Positions 1 to 8,916 of a DNA stretch of 64,000 nt are shown here, one piece after another; within the stretch, counting starts at the first letter, position 1, and each line of letters starts with the position of its first letter. Origin of the DNA: Spirochaetota bacterium (lineage in GTDB: Bacteria; Spirochaetota; Spirochaetia; SPDA01; JAJSAL01); assembly GCA_024274705.1 (NCBI GenBank), contig JAJSAL010000116.1, positions 48,780 to 112,779 on the forward strand, written 5' to 3'. Position numbers and translations under genes: made by a program. The notes under the pieces were generated by a model, which was given only the letters and a program-made list of their open reading frames with translations, made no database searches and had not been told where the DNA came from.

Positions 1-1769
1 AGGTCGTTGGAATTCAGTTCTGCACTTCCCCGTTTTACGATGTTAAAGGTCTGCCCCTTCTCCACCCCTTCCATGGTGCCCAGGTTGATAAGTGCCGTGT
101 CGAATTTTCTCTGCAGAAGCTGCCCCGTAGGAACCAGGTCTGCCTGTACCTGTTCGACCAGTTTTACCATGGCATTGGCAACTTTGTCGTTTCCGGTACG
201 CATCACCGAGTACTCCCGGACCGCCCCTCCCGTATCAGAAATGTACAGCTCACCCCTGACGTTAAAAATACGTTCACTCTCTTCCGGATACAGGATCAGA
301 AAGTAATCGGTTCCTTTTTCCCTGGCAGTTCGAAATCCTTCAGAAAACGCGGATATAGTTCCCGTGTGTTCGACCCTGATATTTTCGAAATGAAAGAGGA
401 GATCCGACAGAAATTGCACGAGTACCTTTTCTCCGTCATAATGTTCTATGATTCCCTGGTCAGGATACACAAAAACCGCAAGGGAATACTCGTACTTCAT
501 GGTTTCCGCGGAAAACTGATCGATCGCCCATCGACGGGCCAGACTGTCTTCCTGGAGACTTGACTGTATTTCTATGGCATCCTCGATTTCACTGTTGATA
601 TCGTGCTGCTCTTTCAGCACGTACAGTTCCGAGAGGTATTTAGCAGGGAAACCCATTCTCAGAAAAATATCAGCGTAGGCAAGCCGAGTTTCTTCGCTCA
701 ACGGAGCGATTTTCAGGGCCCTTCTGTATTCGGCCAGAGCTTTAGAATAGAGATTCCTCTCTTCGAATTCCTTCCCCCTCTGGAGATGATACATCGAAAA
801 GCGAGCCCTGGCCGGGGTTTCCATATCCAGGCGGGAACTGAGGAGCTGTTCAAGCTTGATCCGGGTTATTTCATCATCAGGCTTCATCTGCAGAGCCCTG
901 CTGTAACTCGTAATACTCTCTTCAAGGTTTCCTGATCGTTCCTGGGCCAAACCAAGGGCATACCAGAGCAGGTTATCGTTTCTGTTTATCGAAATGCTTT
1001 TTTTTAGAAACTCCGCCGCTTCCTCATTCCTTGCCGTCCCAAGATAGAGATTACCCAACAACCTGGTGACATCCGGAAAATCCCGGCGAATTCCGAGGGC
1101 TGTTTTTGCGTGCATCTCCGCCAGATCGAGCCTGCCTACCTGGCTGTAGTGACGGGCAGCGAGGAGCTGAGTGTAGACATCCTCATAATGGTAATGGAGA
1201 GCCTGCCGGAGGTACTCTTCAGCTTTTTCAGGTTTGCCCATGGCGTCGTAGAGTATGGTGAGTGTCAGGAGCGCCTTCCTGTTGTCAGGGGCCATTGCGA
1301 GGGTGTCTTCAAACATCCGTGTTCCCTTGGCAATTTTCCCTTCAGCAATTTCAAGTTCCGCCATGCCGAAGTTCGCATGGAGATTATTTGGTTCCACTTG
1401 AAGGACTTCCTGAAACAGTATTTGACCGTTTTCATACTCTCCTAAACTGATGAGTATCCTGCCCTTCAGATTTTTCAAATCGGTACGATTACGATCATAG
1501 ATTTCCGCCTTCTCGATCCACATAAGGGCTTCAGAAAATTCTCCCAAGGCAAAGAATGATTCTGCGAGACCGATCATGGGGTCCAGATAGTGGCGATTCT
1601 CTATGAGTGAAAGCTTATATGTCTCTACAGCTTCGTAATACTTCTCCTCCAGCTGCAGCTGTCTTCCCATGGCATAAAACTCCCGGGCAGATGCCTGCCC
1701 GAAGACCGGGAAGCCGATAGAGGTCATTACCAGCACCAGGAAAGGGAGGATATTATGCTTGTTTATCAT
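1..1769 (-). CDS. Secreted TPR-repeat protein, 3' end outside window
   Basis: The minus-strand frame is open from the ATG at 1769 to the window edge (589 codons seen, no stop), so the C terminus is missing. It begins MINKHNILPFLVLVMTSIGF and has a cleavable-looking signal peptide ending near FGQA, so the product is probably periplasmic or outer-membrane associated. Residues about 30 to 400 are tandem TPR helices, recognisable by repeated A..Y..AL...P pairs; these usually form protein-binding scaffolds. The visible C-terminal part (last 100 residues) is not TPR: it contains a GxLLQRxxDxALINLG...G...GQxFNIVKRG pattern resembling a small beta-barrel fold. The start codon overlaps the 3' end of the CBS-domain gene by 17 bases, so the two are probably co-transcribed. 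The partner is unknown; no enzymatic motif is visible. Confidence 0.85.
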   Translation of the reverse strand, partial: MINKHNILPFLVLVMTSIGFPVFGQASAREFYAMGRQLQLEEKYYEAVETYKLSLIENRHYLDPMIGLAESFFALGEFSEALMWIEKAEIYDRNRTDLKNLKGRILISLGEYENGQILFQEVLQVEPNNLHANFGMAELEIAEGKIAKGTRMFEDTLAMAPDNRKALLTLTILYDAMGKPEKAEEYLRQALHYHYEDVYTQLLAARHYSQVGRLDLAEMHAKTALGIRRDFPDVTRLLGNLYLGTARNEEAAEFLKKSISINRNDNLLWYALGLAQERSGNLEESITSYSRALQMKPDDEITRIKLEQLLSSRLDMETPARARFSMYHLQRGKEFEERNLYSKALAEYRRALKIAPLSEETRLAYADIFLRMGFPAKYLSELYVLKEQHDINSEIEDAIEIQSSLQEDSLARRWAIDQFSAETMKYEYSLAVFVYPDQGIIEHYDGEKVLVQFLSDLLFHFENIRVEHTGTISAFSEGFRTAREKGTDYFLILYPEESERIFNVRGELYISDTGGAVREYSVMRTGNDKVANAMVKLVEQVQADLVPTGQLLQRKFDTALINLGTMEGVEKGQTFNIVKRGSAELNSND

Positions 1770-2541
1770 ATTCCGGTCTGATAACAATTTTGACACTTTT
1801 GATTTTCTGCCCTTCCATTTCCTGGACGATAAAATCGTACCGGCTGTACGAAACTTTTTCGAACTTAACAGGGATCTTACCGAAAAGATCGAAGACAAAG
1901 CCACCGAGAGAATCAAAATCCTCATCCGGAAGATTCACCGTTGTTTCTTCTTTCAGATCCTCGATATTCACCCTGGCATCACAGAGAAAGACACCATCAC
2001 CTATTTCGAGTATATCCTCCTGTTCCCGGTCGAACTCATCCTGGATGTCACCCACTATCTCTTCGATGATGTCTTCCAGGCAGATAATTCCGGATACGCC
2101 GCCGTACTCATCAACTGCAATTGCGATATGTACCTTTCGTCGTTTAAATTCCCGTAGAAGAGAATCAAGTTTCTTGCTTTCCGGGACAAAATAGGGTTTT
2201 CTGATGATCTTCTCTACTTCAATAGAGTCTTTTATTACAAACTGCCTGAGGAGATCCTTTACATAAAGCACACCAATAACATTATCAATCGTCTCTTTAA
2301 ACACCGGGAATCTGGAATATCCTGATTCAACCACTTTTTCCAGCAGCTCCTCCACTTCCATGCCCTCAGGAAGAAAAACGACATCGATCCTGGGAAGCAT
2401 TACTTCTTTGACCGTTGTGTCGGAAAGCTCGACAATACCCCGGATCATATCCTTTTCAGCGGCATTCAGACTTGCCAGGTGGTCCTCTCCTTTTTCAGGC
2501 AGTCTCCTTAATAATTTTTCAAGAAAACCCAACCGTTTCAA
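1753..2541 (-). CDS. CorC/HlyC-type CBS-domain protein
   Basis: A 262-residue soluble protein of the CorC/HlyC family. Residues about 35 to 60 carry the family lead-in VKEVMLPRIDVVFLPEG, residues 60 to 175 form a CBS-domain pair (a nucleotide-binding module), and residues about 185 to 255 form the transporter-associated CorC_HlyC domain. No DUF21 membrane domain is present, so this is the short cytosolic version, as in E. coli CorC. CorC is linked to Mg2+/Co2+ efflux, although its molecular role is debated. The gene overlaps ybeY by 4 bases (ATGA) and follows phoH-pgpH-ybeY, the conserved order in many bacteria, which supports the assignment. Function in this organism is inferred from family and neighbourhood only. 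Confidence 0.88.
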   Translation of the reverse strand: MKRLGFLEKLLRRLPEKGEDHLASLNAAEKDMIRGIVELSDTTVKEVMLPRIDVVFLPEGMEVEELLEKVVESGYSRFPVFKETIDNVIGVLYVKDLLRQFVIKDSIEVEKIIRKPYFVPESKKLDSLLREFKRRKVHIAIAVDEYGGVSGIICLEDIIEEIVGDIQDEFDREQEDILEIGDGVFLCDARVNIEDLKEETTVNLPDEDFDSLGGFVFDLFGKIPVKFEKVSYSRYDFIVQEMEGQKIKSVKIVIRPEYDKQA

Positions 2542-2984
2542 AACAACTTTTCTCCTACCAACTGTTCCATAATTTCTTCCTGAGCCTTCAGCATCGGCTG
2601 CTCTTCAGTTGTATCGGTATGGTCCATTCCAGCAAGATGAAGAATACCATGAATGAGAAGTCTTTTCATTTCATTTTCCGCATCTTCACCATAGTTTACG
2701 CAGTTTTTTTTCCATGTATCCAGGGATATCACAAGATCTCCGGCTGTAAACGGAAGGTCCCCGGGAGATTCTCCACCTTGCCGGAATGAAAGTATATCCG
2801 TCGGCGCGTCGATATTACGGTACCGGGAATTGAGGGACCGTATAAACCCATCGTTACAGAGAAGGACAGAGAGTTCCCAGTGGTGGATATCCTCGTGATC
2901 GAGTACTTTCCCGCAGAACCTGCGCATCTCTTCCAGGTCCAGCTCAGATTCGATATCGATACAGCTGATATCAATGGTATTCAC
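2538..2984 (-). CDS. ybeY: Endoribonuclease YbeY
   Basis: 148 residues, the normal length for YbeY, a zinc-dependent single-strand endoribonuclease needed for 16S rRNA 3'-end maturation and 70S ribosome quality control. The metal-binding signature H-x3-H-x5-H is present as HGILHLAGMDH near residues 112 to 122, preceded by the usual PTDILSFRQ strand and GDLVIS segment. The start overlaps the upstream pgpH stop by 4 bases and the end overlaps corC by 4 bases, indicating translational coupling. Only the family-level function is claimed. Confidence 0.95.
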   Translation of the reverse strand: MNTIDISCIDIESELDLEEMRRFCGKVLDHEDIHHWELSVLLCNDGFIRSLNSRYRNIDAPTDILSFRQGGESPGDLPFTAGDLVISLDTWKKNCVNYGEDAENEMKRLLIHGILHLAGMDHTDTTEEQPMLKAQEEIMEQLVGEKLF

Positions 2985-5203
2985 CGGGAATCCTCATTTA
3001 CTTCGGGATATTCTATCCTGGAATGGAAATATCCTGCAAGAATGTGAACAAAGGTTTTTTTAATCACCTCCAAATCGTGAAATGTGAGGGTACTTGAGTT
3101 AAGGTGCTGCCGCTGAAATTTATCTATAATGATATTCCAGATAAGTTTTTCGAGCTTTGCCACAGTAGGCTTTTTCAGCGTTCGAGCTGTGGCCTCCACG
3201 GAGTCTGCCAGGAGGACAACAGCAGCTTCTTTAGATGTGGGTGGGGGCTCGGTGTAGGAATAACTCTCCGGATCGATCTTGGTATTCCCTTGTTTTTTCA
3301 GCGCTTCGGAATAAAAAAAACTGATCAGTCCGCTTCCATGGTGCTGAGCAATGATATCCAGCACCTTTTTCGGCAGACCAAGCTCTTTCCCCTTTTCTAC
3401 ACCGATTTTAACATGCGATTTGATTACGGCGACGGAAAGACTCGGTTTCAGTTCATCATGCTTGTTGTCACCTGACTGATTTTCGATGAAATATTCAGGC
3501 TGCTCGATCTTACCAATATCATGATAGTAGGCCCCTACCCTGGCGAGAAGAGGGTTGGCGTCGATTTCCCTGCATGCCGCCTCGGCCAGATTTGCAACAC
3601 TGAGGGAGTGGCTGTATGTACCAGGGGCAAGGGTGAGCATCTTTTTCAGCATTGGGGCATTGATATCGGACAGCTCAAGAAGACGAAACCGGGTGGGAGC
3701 ATCCAGGGCATGTTCAAGGATCGGCAGAATCCCGATATTCAGGATACCGCAGACAAATCCATTTAAAGCCCCCCAGCCAAAGGCAATAAAAAACCAGATG
3801 ACTTCATAATCCTGCAGGAATCCGAGCCCCCCGGCCAGAACGCCGGAAATACCTGCCAGATAAAAATTCGCCCGCACTAAATCGATCCTTCTTTCAGTCC
3901 CCCGCATGACAAACGCCCCGGCGACCGCGGAGAGGAAAGAGAAGATAAACGGATATGGTCCGGTATCGTATGCTGTAAACACCAGAAAAGAGACGATGAG
4001 GCCGAACGTAATGGCGGTACGGCTGTTGATGAGAACAGTTATGATCATACTGGCGAAAGCTGCCGGCAGGAAGACTGAAAAGGGAACCCAGGGCGGTAAA
4101 AATCCAAATCTCCGAACCAGGGTGAAGAGAATCAGATAGAGGAACCCCAGAGCTGTAATAAGATATACCTGTTAAGTACTCAGTTTTGCTCTGGCAACAG
4201 GAGGATTAAGCAGAAAGAGTGCTAAGGCTCCAACTATCAGAAGGATCACTATCGTTCCCAGAACCGCGTTGATATTGTCTCTCCGGGAAAACCGGTCCAG
4301 TACAGCGATTTCAGCCATATTTTCAGGGGAAATCACATATCCTTCTTTTACGATCCTTTCACCTTCTACTATGGTTTTCATTACAGGTTCGACTTCTTCC
4401 AGGGCACGTTCCCGGTATTTTTCAGTCTCATCGGCATTGTAAAAGGTGTTTTCTTCAATAAGGGCGCCCACAATAATGTTTAACGCCTTCAATTCGCCGG
4501 GACCGATGTTTTTATTTTCCAGGGCAGAGGATACAGCAAGGGCCAGGTTCTGCCGGGAAACAATAGTTTCAATGTTTATTTTCTGTCTGACCTTTTCACC
4601 TTCCATCCAGTACCAGATTTCGATGGTCCCCTGGTTCATACCGGGGACATTCTCGGGAATATTGAACACTCCCCTGGACAGCAGGGTTTCCAGGATGTCC
4701 CTGGAAATAGCGACGAGTTCCAATTTGTTGTCTGAAGCCAGTATCGTGTCCACATCTTCCCTGGTAAACATTCCGGGCAAAGCGGCCTGCAACCCCAGAT
4801 ACATTCTTTGTGGATTTTCTTTGGCAATAATTCCGTCTGAGTAAATAGCGGCAAATATCTCGAACCGCTCTTTTACCCGCTCTGAAATCTCTTCCTGTAC
4901 AATGAACACCGGAGGGACAAGCTGCACTTTTGCATTTATCTTTAATTTTGTTGCTTCTTCATCGGCATAGGTAATACTGCGGTCTGCAAACAGATCACGT
5001 TCTGCAACAACTCCGACTTCAAAACCCTGGTATCTTCCACGGGAAAAAAGAGGATTTTGGGGGAAAGAAACCATACAGAGGAAGAATGCCGCAACAGCAG
5101 AAGCCGACAGAAGAAACGCCTTATCCCGTATGGAGAATACCCGCTTTACAGCGCCCTTGAGATTCCCCTGGGAAGTCCCGTTTTTCTTATCTTTCTTTTT
5201 CAT
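2981..5203 (-). pseudogene. pgpH: c-di-AMP phosphodiesterase PgpH (YqfF), interrupted by one in-frame TAA
   Basis: Family members hydrolyse the second messenger c-di-AMP with a cytosolic HD domain behind a seven-helix membrane domain. Here the gene is in two pieces in the same frame. Codons 1-343 (5203 to 4175) encode a short cytosolic tail, the first membrane helix and the extracellular 7TMR-HDED domain, ending at the start of the second helix. Codon 344 is TAA (4174-4172). The following 41 codons, before the ATG at 4048, continue as hydrophobic membrane protein without a gap. The rest encodes the remaining helices and an intact HD domain (SHSLSVANLAEAA, then YYHDIGKIEQPEYF). Total span is 740 codons, normal for the family. 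The ATG at 4048 has no Shine-Dalgarno sequence. The 5' end overlaps phoH by 17 bases. This may be a pseudogene, a readthrough gene or a base error; everything else in it looks functional. Confidence 0.85.
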
Positions 5204-6140
5204 ATGCTTCGACTATCTTCTTTACCAGGGGATTTCTGACAACATCGTTCCTGGTGAAGTGTATAAACCGTATCCCTTCGATATTTTTCAACAGATTTCT
5301 CACATGGAGAAGCCCGCTGCGTTTTTCTCCGGTCAGATCTATCTGGGTGACATCTCCCGTAATCACCGCTTTCGAACCTTCCCCGATCCGGGTCAGAAAC
5401 ATCTTCATCTGGGAAACCGTCGTATTCTGGGCTTCATCAAGAATGATGAGGCTGTTTGAGAGGCTTCTCCCCCTCATGTACGCCAAGGGAACGATCTCGA
5501 TTGCCCTGTTCTCTTCCATGCGGTTTATCATTTCAATACTGACAAAGGTATCGAGAGCATCATATAACGGCCTTAAGTACGGGCTTATTTTCTGGGTAAA
5601 GTCGCCTGGGAGAAAGCCAAGGCTCTCCCCTGCTTCAACCACGGGACGTGTCAGGATGAGTTTACCTGCCCGTTTGTTGAGTATTTCGCTTACAGCATAG
5701 GCTACAGCAAGGTATGTTTTTCCGGTTCCCGCGGGACCTATAGAAAAGACGATCTGATTCTCCCTGAGAATCTTCACGTATCGAGCCTGATTAATACTCC
5801 TGGGAAACACATTGAGATTCCTCTGGGGAATCGCAATATACTGCTCTTTTAACAGACGGGCATCGGTATCTTCTTTCCCCTGAACCGAGTCGAAAAGTGC
5901 CCTGATAAGGTCCGGACCAGGGTGGTGGCCGAGTATGACGTGTTCTTTAAGCTGATCTATTACCCTTGTAAAAACAGCCCTCTTTTTCTGATCAGTTGAC
6001 TCGATAAGAACTTCATTTCCCCGGTAAATGATCTTTTCATCCAGGAGCGTCTCTAATAATTTCAAATTCGTATCGTTAATCCCGCATATACCGTGAAGTA
6101 CATTCTGATCATCGATTACTATCGATATATTCGAATTCAA
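5187..6140 (-). CDS. phoH: PhoH family ATPase
   Basis: 317 residues, matching PhoH/PhoL. The P-loop GPAGTGKTYLA lies around residue 136 and the Walker B segment SLIILDEAQN around residue 230; together with the TRPVVEAGESLGFLPGD segment they define the family. PhoH proteins are cytosolic ATPases, probably RNA-associated, typically found next to ybeY. The likely start is TTG at 6140, because an AAGGAG Shine-Dalgarno sequence lies 5 bases upstream and no better ATG exists. It is the first gene of the phoH-pgpH-ybeY-corC run, and its upstream region contains a 36-base direct repeat. Confidence 0.93.
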   Translation of the reverse strand: MNSNISIVIDDQNVLHGICGINDTNLKLLETLLDEKIIYRGNEVLIESTDQKKRAVFTRVIDQLKEHVILGHHPGPDLIRALFDSVQGKEDTDARLLKEQYIAIPQRNLNVFPRSINQARYVKILRENQIVFSIGPAGTGKTYLAVAYAVSEILNKRAGKLILTRPVVEAGESLGFLPGDFTQKISPYLRPLYDALDTFVSIEMINRMEENRAIEIVPLAYMRGRSLSNSLIILDEAQNTTVSQMKMFLTRIGEGSKAVITGDVTQIDLTGEKRSGLLHVRNLLKNIEGIRFIHFTRNDVVRNPLVKKIVEAYEKER

Positions 6141-6193
6141 TAAGGCTCCTTATTCCGGCACATGAAGTGAAGTTTATACCGATCGATAAATTA

Positions 6194-6310
6194 GTCAAGG
6201 TTGCTAAGCAGCAGGAACCGTGAGGGCAGATCAACGCAACCTTGCCTCCACATACTTTATGGGCAAAAGGGCCGGTCAAGGTTGCTAAGCAGAAGAAACC
6301 GTGAGGGCAG
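6194..6310. repeat. Pair of 36-bp direct repeats upstream of phoH
   Basis: Two copies (6194-6229 and 6275-6310), 81 bases apart, agree at 34 of 36 positions. Each begins GTCAAGGTTGCTAAGCAG and ends ACCGTGAGGGCAG. The first copy also contains one arm of a 9-base inverted repeat: CAAGGTTGC at 6196-6204 pairs with GCAACCTTG at 6236-6244. Read on the minus strand towards phoH, each copy ends in TTGAC. The whole 331-base gap between phoH and the substrate-binding protein (6141-6471) holds only this repeat pair and the hairpin at 6424-6452; no gene is seen. The role is unknown. Confidence 0.85.
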
Positions 6311-6423
6311 CGAAGGTGGGTTTGTACTCTGATTATCTTAAAAAAACATTTTTCAAGGTTAACTGCGTTTGTCCTGACAGGCGGAAATTAATACGAGTAT
6401 TTTGCCTGCTGATACCGGATACT

Positions 6424-6452
6424 AAGCGGGCCCGAATAAATCGGGCCCGCTT
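6424..6452 (-). terminator. Strong hairpin after the sugar-binding protein gene
   Basis: A perfect 12-bp inverted repeat (AAGCGGGCCCGA, 5-base loop, TCGGGCCCGCTT) lies 20 bases after the stop of the substrate-binding protein. The stem is very G+C rich, but neither strand has a convincing run of T after it. It may end transcription of the transporter operon or protect the mRNA 3' end. Confidence 0.65.
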
Positions 6453-6471
6453 GATTGAATATTATCCAATT

Positions 6472-7575
6472 CTAATCGTAAAGCAATCCTTTAATATCGG
6501 CATCATCCATGTTATTTTTGTCGTAGAACTTCGCACCTGTATCTACATCAGATACGCTTTCGCCTTTGTAGGCTTTATATGCCAGTTCAACTGCAAGATA
6601 ACCGATTGAGTAAGGGTCTTGAGTGATCGAACCAAGGAAGTATCCTTCTCTGACTGCATTTTTCTGAGCGGCGCCGGCGTCAAATCCGATAGCAACAAGG
6701 CCTTTATACTTGGATGCGAAATCTGCACCATCATTAGTAGCTGCAAGCAAACCCTTTACTGTTCCCTCATTGGAACAGAATATACCAAGAATATTCTCCT
6801 CCTCTACCTTATTCAATACTGCCGTCGAAGCTGCTGCTGAGTCCGTAGCAGATGCTGAGGCGGGAACAACCATTTCGATAAAAACCTTGTCACCGCCTGT
6901 AGGATTATTACTGTCTATAAAGGCAGTATTACCCGTTACCTTGATGTCATCTGCGCTCATAGCTGTTTTGGAGATAATCAGATCTACCATTGTATCCCGA
7001 AACCCCTTACCACGGCTTAAAAGTGATTCACCTGCAGCATCCTGGTTCATTACAACAATTGTTACAGGATTAGCGGCAGTTGCTTTTTCAATATCCCCTG
7101 AGATTACCGCAAACATCTTTTGTGCAGCAAGACCGGCGGCGTTGAAATTATCGGTTGAAGCATTTGCATAGATTACACCGGCCGGTGCATTAGGTACGCC
7201 GGAGTCGAAACCAATAACCGGTATTCCCTTGCTCTTCAGTTCTGCCAGCTGATCAAGAACCGATTCGGTATTCAGGGCTGCAAGAGCTATAGCAACCGGA
7301 TTTTTAGCTATGGCGCTATTAAGCATCTCTACCTGGTCCTGCACATCACTTTCTGAGGCGGGGCCTTCGAATGTAATGTCTACACCTAGTTTTTCAGCAG
7401 CCGCATTGGCACCCAGTTTAACCTGCTGCCAGAAATCATGCTGTTCCCCCTTAGAGACGACAGGGATGTAGGGTTTTCCACTCTCTTTCTGACCTCCGGC
7501 AAATGTAGACAGGGTAAAAACCGTCAACATTACCAGTATCACTGATACGATACCGATTTTCTTTGATAATTTCAT
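6472..7575 (-). CDS. Periplasmic sugar-binding protein of a ribose/galactose-type ABC importer
   Basis: 367 residues, periplasmic binding protein fold of the RbsB/LacI type. The N terminus (MKLSKKIGIVSVILVMLTVF) is a signal peptide cleaved near TFAGG; the GGQKES motif just after it is common in spirochaete binding proteins. No lipobox Cys is present. Typical fold markers are DFWQQVKLGANAAAEKLGV near the N terminus, PVIGFDSGVP around residue 122 and VAIGFDAGAAQ in the second lobe. It would deliver a sugar, probably a pentose or hexose, to the permease encoded just upstream. It is the last gene of the minus-strand run beginning at 14869, and a G+C-rich hairpin follows. The exact substrate cannot be told. 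Confidence 0.9.
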   Translation of the reverse strand: MKLSKKIGIVSVILVMLTVFTLSTFAGGQKESGKPYIPVVSKGEQHDFWQQVKLGANAAAEKLGVDITFEGPASESDVQDQVEMLNSAIAKNPVAIALAALNTESVLDQLAELKSKGIPVIGFDSGVPNAPAGVIYANASTDNFNAAGLAAQKMFAVISGDIEKATAANPVTIVVMNQDAAGESLLSRGKGFRDTMVDLIISKTAMSADDIKVTGNTAFIDSNNPTGGDKVFIEMVVPASASATDSAAASTAVLNKVEEENILGIFCSNEGTVKGLLAATNDGADFASKYKGLVAIGFDAGAAQKNAVREGYFLGSITQDPYSIGYLAVELAYKAYKGESVSDVDTGAKFYDKNNMDDADIKGLLYD

Positions 7576-7620
7576 ATTATCCTCCTATAAATTTACCTGG
7601 AATAAGTTTTTCCCAGGATT

Positions 7621-8913
7621 TTACCTTTTCTCATTTCCATCCTTGCCTGTCTGATGTTCTCTCTGGTGATGATGGAATTCACGTTCCGAAATCCGCTCCG
7701 CATCTCTGATTCTGATCTTCTCGACCCTCTCTTCGGATTTCATTTTTGCATATGTTTTCTTCATCTCCCGTTTCAGAGATAAGATCTCCCTTCTTAGTGA
7801 ACCCGCTCTTTCCTGATCATTTTTTGCCCTGGCTGCTGCCATTTCCTGTTTTGATGAGTTAATTTTTTCCAGTACCGAAATTCTGTAGTTATCAGCCGGG
7901 GTGAGTATTCTTACTTCCGATGCCTTCTGGTTCCTGTAGATGTCGAGCAATACAGCTCCTACGACAACAACACCGGTGAAGAAGGTCTGATAATGGGCCT
8001 GAAGATCCATGGCGGGAAGTCCGGCACGTAGAACACTCATAATATAAACACCTATAAGAGTACCGAACACAGATCCGATCCCCCCGGAAAGGGATGTTCC
8101 GCCGATTACTGCACCTGCGATGGCGTTCAGCTCGAACCCCTGGCCTTGGGCCGGCATAACAGTGGTGTAAACAGCGGCAAAGGCAACTCCTCCTATTCCC
8201 GCAGTTGTCCCGGCAACCACATAGGCCATCATTTCCCACTTACGAACATCCACTCCGGATAGTCTGGCAGCCTCCTTATTGCTCCCTATTGCAAATATGT
8301 AACGGCCCATCTTTGTCTTTGTAAGTATGATATAGGCTATTATCGCGACCCCGAATAGAACAATGGCCCCAGTTGGTATCGAGAAGCCGTCCTCTCCTAT
8401 ATATTTGAAAATACTCTTGAACCAGCCGTCATCAGAAGACCGGGTGGGAAACGTAGCACTACGCACATTGGAAACGATAGAGCCGATACCCATCGAAATC
8501 ATCATCGTTCCCAATGTAGCAATGAAGGGTGGGAGTTTAAGCCTGCTGACTAAAATCCCGTTAAAATATCCGAATGCGATTCCTACAGCTATTATAAGGA
8601 GCAGAGAAAGCCCCATAGGCCATCCCCATGTTTTGTAGGCTGTACCGCCGATTATCGCAGCGCACATCATGACTGTCCCGACGGAAAGATCGATCCCACC
8701 TGAAATAATAACAAAGGTGACGCCAATCGCGATAAAACCGATGTAATATGACGAATCAAGGACATTGACAAGTGTACCGTAAGAAAAAAAGTTTCTGCCA
8801 AACAGTCCGAAAAAGACATATAAAATGACAAGGGCAACCGGCGCTAAAAATTTCTGGAGTCCAACATCTTTAAGATTCTGCCAAATACTGCTCTTTCCGC
8901 CCAAATTTTCCAT
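7621..8913 (-). CDS. Sugar ABC transporter permease (RbsC family) with long charged C-terminal tail
   Basis: Residues about 15 to 330 form the eight-to-ten-helix BPD_transp_2 permease typical of RbsC, with the family segments GGIDLSVGTVM, GRYIFAIGSNKEAARLSG and AIAGAVIGGTSLSGGIGSV. It forms the membrane channel for the ATPase encoded 3 bases upstream. Normal RbsC proteins end near residue 325 to 340. This one carries about 95 further residues, rich in Lys, Arg, Glu and Gln, probably an alpha-helical coiled coil (from VLEKINSSKQEMAAARAK onwards), ending in a His-rich stretch. The tail would be cytosolic and could touch the ATPase or another protein. Start, length and spacing are otherwise ordinary. 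Confidence 0.92.
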   Translation of the reverse strand: MENLGGKSSIWQNLKDVGLQKFLAPVALVILYVFFGLFGRNFFSYGTLVNVLDSSYYIGFIAIGVTFVIISGGIDLSVGTVMMCAAIIGGTAYKTWGWPMGLSLLLIIAVGIAFGYFNGILVSRLKLPPFIATLGTMMISMGIGSIVSNVRSATFPTRSSDDGWFKSIFKYIGEDGFSIPTGAIVLFGVAIIAYIILTKTKMGRYIFAIGSNKEAARLSGVDVRKWEMMAYVVAGTTAGIGGVAFAAVYTTVMPAQGQGFELNAIAGAVIGGTSLSGGIGSVFGTLIGVYIMSVLRAGLPAMDLQAHYQTFFTGVVVVGAVLLDIYRNQKASEVRILTPADNYRISVLEKINSSKQEMAAARAKNDQERAGSLRREILSLKREMKKTYAKMKSEERVEKIRIRDAERISEREFHHHQREHQTGKDGNEKR

Positions 8914-8916
8914 TAC

